A DNA stretch of 7,487 nt. Source: Candidatus Eiseniibacteriota bacterium (GTDB taxonomy: Bacteria; Eisenbacteria; RBG-16-71-46). Positions 5,437 to 7,487 of this stretch are shown here, one piece after another. The first letter of the stretch is position 1. Each line of letters starts with the position of its first letter. A model generated the notes under the pieces. The model made no database searches. It was given only the letters and a program-made list of their open reading frames with translations, and had not been told where the DNA came from. The DNA lies in assembly GCA_005893365.1 (NCBI GenBank), contig VBPB01000151.1, positions 1,804 through 9,290 on the forward strand, given 5' to 3'. The translations under genes were made by a program, and so were the position numbers.

Positions 5437-5478
5437 CATAGGTGGATCACGACGGAAACGAGCGCCTGAAGCACGCGC

Positions 5479-5535
5479 GCGACCCCCTCCGCGTGGCCCG
5501 GATGCTGCCCGATCGGCGGGCACAGAGGGGGTCGC
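5479..5535 (+). promoter_or_regulatory. Nested leader hairpin that sequesters the ribosome binding site
   Basis: GCGACCCCCTC (5479-5489) is the exact reverse complement of GAGGGGGTCGC (5525-5535), an 11-bp stem. Inside it, TGCCCG (5506-5511) pairs with CGGGCA (5517-5522) over a 5-base loop. A second GCCCG at 5496-5500 could compete for the same 3' arm. The 3' arm of the outer stem contains the Shine-Dalgarno (GAGGGGG, 5525-5531) of the GTG at 5538, so folding would hide it. This suits a translational switch, RNA thermometer or protein-binding site. I do not recognise a named riboswitch. If translation starts upstream (ATG 5502 or GTG 5442), the repeat would lie partly in coding sequence. Confidence 0.45.
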
Positions 5536-5537
5536 AC

Positions 5538-6137
5538 GTGGACGCTGGCCGCGTTGTCCCGGTTCGCTCGGCCGCAGGCCTCATCCTGCTGGCGGCGACG
5601 CTCCTCGCCACCCCCGGCCGCGCCACGTCGCTCCGCCATCTCGACGTCCACGATCTCACGCTCGAATCCAGTGACATCGTCATCGGCGTCGTCGAGGGCA
5701 GCCGCTCCTACTGGAACGACGCGCGGACCCGGATCCTCACCGACGTCGATGTGCGCGTGACCCGCTCCCTCAAGGGCAATCCCGGCGCGCGGCTGACGTT
5801 GACCCAGCTCGGGGGCGAGGTCGATGGCGCCCGCTACACGGTGCCGGGTTGTCCCGCATTCCAGGCCGGCGAGGAAGCCCTGTTCTTCGTGTGGCGCGAC
5901 GCGCGGGGGCGGGCCCAGGTGAACGGGCTCGGCCAGGGCAAGTTCGACATCCGGCGCGATCCGGCGACCGGCGTGCGCACCGTCCAGCGGGCTGGGCCGG
6001 GGTTCGCGGTGAGAGACGTCCGAGCGCTCCGCGCCTTGCCGGCAGGGGAGGCTCAGCCCCAACTCCTCCTCGACGACCTCATCGCCGAGATCGGGCGCGC
6101 GCTGGCCGACGGCGCCGGCCGCGCGCCGCCGAGATAG
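5538..6137 (+). CDS. Secreted or periplasmic protein of unknown function (199 aa)
   Basis: No function is known. From the GTG at 5538, residues 1-29 form a signal peptide (Arg5 and Arg10, hydrophobic AAGLILLAATLLA, cleavage probably after PGRA). Residues 31-80 begin with SLRHLDVHDLTLESSDIVIGVV and continue through a beta-rich stretch (ILTDVDVRVTRSLKG). Residues 84-122 include LTLTQLGGEVDG, VPGCPAFQAGEEALFFVW, and 129-137 is NGLGQGKFD. This order ('SD.VV.G.V', '.TDV.V.V...LKG', 'GG...G', 'P.F..GE..L.F', 'GL.QGKF') recalls small exported proteins seen in myxobacterial and acidobacterial genomes, from memory only. The GTG is chosen because it has GAGGGGG six bases upstream and directly precedes the signal peptide; ATG 5502 and GTG 5442 are alternatives in the same frame. 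The stop is 7 bases before the next gene, so the two form an operon. Confidence 0.78.
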   Translation: MDAGRVVPVRSAAGLILLAATLLATPGRATSLRHLDVHDLTLESSDIVIGVVEGSRSYWNDARTRILTDVDVRVTRSLKGNPGARLTLTQLGGEVDGARYTVPGCPAFQAGEEALFFVWRDARGRAQVNGLGQGKFDIRRDPATGVRTVQRAGPGFAVRDVRALRALPAGEAQPQLLLDDLIAEIGRALADGAGRAPPR

Positions 6138-6144
6138 GGACGCC

Positions 6145-7487
6145 ATGGGCCGCCTGACGCATCCCCTTCTCACTGCCCTGATCCTCGCCGCGCTCGCCGG
6201 CGCCGCGACGGCCGCGCCGCGGCCGGCCGGGCGCGCGGCACCGCCGGACTCGTTCGTCTTCTACCAGATCCCCATCGATGGGGACGGACCCGCTGCGCGC
6301 GTCGCCGTGTCCGCGATGCGTCCGGGCGCCCGGATTGGGTCGGCGCTTCCGCGGAGCACCGGCCCGCTCAACGCGCTCGCCGACCCGGACACGACCTACG
6401 AGTGGTTCGAGCACGGCTTCGATCGCGCCGCCAGTGGCAGCTGCGACCCGCGCGGCTGGACCGGTCAGGAGCGCGGCGGCCTCGTGTTCGCGCACGTGGA
6501 CAACAAGCACCTCACCAACGACGCCTTCGTCACCATGGGCGGCAAGGCGCTCTGGTTCGGCACCGACCTCGCGACCAACCCCTCCGAGGTCGCGATGTGG
6601 TACTACCCGGAGGGATTCGGCGCCAACTGGAGCCAGCGGCTGACCTCGCCGACCTTCACCAACGGCAACTACCGGCTGACGTTCGACGGGCAGGTGGGGC
6701 TGCAGGCCGGGAGCGGGCTCCTCGCCGGCGCGGTGAATCGGTACCTGGGCGTGCAGGCGCTCAGAGCGGATGGCAAGTGGGGGATGCTGAGCGCGCGCTG
6801 GGTGGGATCGAACGGCGCCCTGTTGACGACGAGCGCCGGGCTCCGGACTTCGGGGACCGCGACGTTCAGGTGCTACGTCCCGACGCATCCGGACAGCCAA
6901 TCGGCGTTCCCGTTCGCGACGCCGACCCAACTCCGCATCGTCGTCGAGACACAGAGCATCACCTCGAACGAGGATGGCGGGGTCCCGCTCCAGCCATGCC
7001 CGGGGGCGATCGTAGACAATGTCAGCCTCGACGGTATCAACAGTCCAGCCAGCCCGATCCCGCTCCATGACTTCGAGGACGGCACGACCGGGGTCTGGAC
7101 CCTCTCGGCGCGCAACGGCGGCAACAATGGCGCGGTAAACGTCATCCGTGACTTCCCAGCCCCGACCACGGACGTTTCGCTCAAGCAGGGATTCGACCCC
7201 ATCGATCCCAGCTGCGTGTGGCAGGTCGCTGGCCCCAGCGGGTTCCTCGAGGACGGCGTCTTCACCCGCATCACCTCGCCCTGGATCGCGTGGGAGGCCG
7301 GCTCGGACACGGCGTTCTCCGTCGTCTACCGGGGGTCGCTGCCCCCCGATGTGCTCCACCAGGGCCGACTGATGAACCTCAGGTTCCGTGGCAAGAACGC
7401 CGGGGATACGTACGCCCGCCGGTTCTACGCCCGGCCGGGCGTCCTGTACTACGGTGCTGGGAGCAGCGACCTAGACACGCCGGTCGC
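6145..7487 (+). CDS. Secreted multidomain beta-sandwich protein, 3' end beyond the window (at least 447 aa)
   Basis: The frame is open from ATG 6145 to the window edge without a stop. Residues 1-23 are a signal peptide (MGRLTHPLL, then ALILAALAGAATA). Residues about 85-298 look like a jelly-roll or concanavalin/MAM-like module: YEWFEHGFD, DPRGWTGQERGGLVFAHVD, KALWFGTD, YYPEGFGANWSQRLTSPTF, and a terminal AIVDNVSLDGI. A second module begins at 308 with HDFEDGTTGVWTL and repeats the core (TRITSPWIAW, FSVVYRG), but is cut off. The 'GW...LW.G...GFG.NW.Q.L.SP' pattern is typical of extracellular proteins I associate with Eisenbacteria-like lineages. Such proteins often carry further repeats or a C-terminal sorting domain, which here would lie outside the window. 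Cysteines are few (100, 243, 285, 357). It follows the 5538 gene by 7 bases, with GGGA as a weak ribosome binding site. An adhesive or glycan-binding role is plausible but unproven. Confidence 0.82.
   Translation, partial: MGRLTHPLLTALILAALAGAATAAPRPAGRAAPPDSFVFYQIPIDGDGPAARVAVSAMRPGARIGSALPRSTGPLNALADPDTTYEWFEHGFDRAASGSCDPRGWTGQERGGLVFAHVDNKHLTNDAFVTMGGKALWFGTDLATNPSEVAMWYYPEGFGANWSQRLTSPTFTNGNYRLTFDGQVGLQAGSGLLAGAVNRYLGVQALRADGKWGMLSARWVGSNGALLTTSAGLRTSGTATFRCYVPTHPDSQSAFPFATPTQLRIVVETQSITSNEDGGVPLQPCPGAIVDNVSLDGINSPASPIPLHDFEDGTTGVWTLSARNGGNNGAVNVIRDFPAPTTDVSLKQGFDPIDPSCVWQVAGPSGFLEDGVFTRITSPWIAWEAGSDTAFSVVYRGSLPPDVLHQGRLMNLRFRGKNAGDTYARRFYARPGVLYYGAGSSDLDTPV

Noticed and set aside
5443..5478. 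GGAAAC in the leader, considered as part of a c-di-GMP-II riboswitch
   Set aside because: Only this short string matches. The rest of the conserved core and the pseudoknot partners of that class are not visible.
6079..7359. A 426-codon minus-strand frame opposite the last gene
   Set aside because: It is opposite the frame encoding a signal peptide and two repeated beta modules, and its own translation shows no recognisable domain.
1..7487. tRNA, rRNA, CRISPR array, transposase or integrase
   Set aside because: Read on both strands, I found no cloverleaf with TTCGANNC arm, no regularly spaced direct repeats and no transposase or recombinase motifs.

Overview
This is a very GC-rich window (roughly 70% or more by eye) with compact, strongly GC3-biased genes, so most long antisense frames are shadows. 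Nothing in it fixes the taxon. The best lineage hint is the last gene: a secreted protein with a 'GW...LW.G...GFG.NW.QRLTSP' pattern that I associate with uncultured FCB-type bacteria such as Candidatus Eisenbacteria. That assignment is inference.

Layout. Positions 37-60 hold a perfect palindrome that probably ends the first gene. Positions 71-1072 (minus) encode an exported FecR-like / Fn3-like / TPR protein. A 219-bp divergent intergenic region follows. Positions 1292-3382 (plus) encode a polytopic membrane protein with a GT-C-like first loop and a soluble TPR-bearing C-terminus. Positions 3555-4118 encode PyrR, standing alone without other pyrimidine genes. Positions 4191-4784 and 4781-5353 form a two-gene Ada-type alkylation-repair operon, in which adaA (phosphotriester-sensing regulator) overlaps adaB (O6-methylguanine methyltransferase) by four bases. 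After a GC hairpin, positions 5538-6137 and 6145-7487 (open at the window edge) form a two-gene operon for secreted proteins of unknown function.

The most notable signal is regulatory. Three intergenic regions, before the minus-strand gene, before pyrR and before the 5538 gene, each contain TTGCCC-N17-TAnnnT, with an identical -35 hexamer and identical spacing. This looks like the main sigma-factor promoter of the organism. It also supports start codons downstream of the promoters in place of the longest open frames. Two other genes (1292 and 4191) lack a Shine-Dalgarno sequence and have a TAnnnT hexamer only 7-8 bases before ATG, which suits leaderless transcripts. The leader of the 5538 gene can form a nested hairpin that sequesters its ribosome binding site, and the pyrR leader has a small hairpin that could be an autoregulatory site.

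I see no mobile element, CRISPR array, rRNA or tRNA, and no clear new defence or metabolic system. The parts worth following up are the promoter pattern, the structured leader and the two secreted or membrane gene pairs without known function.
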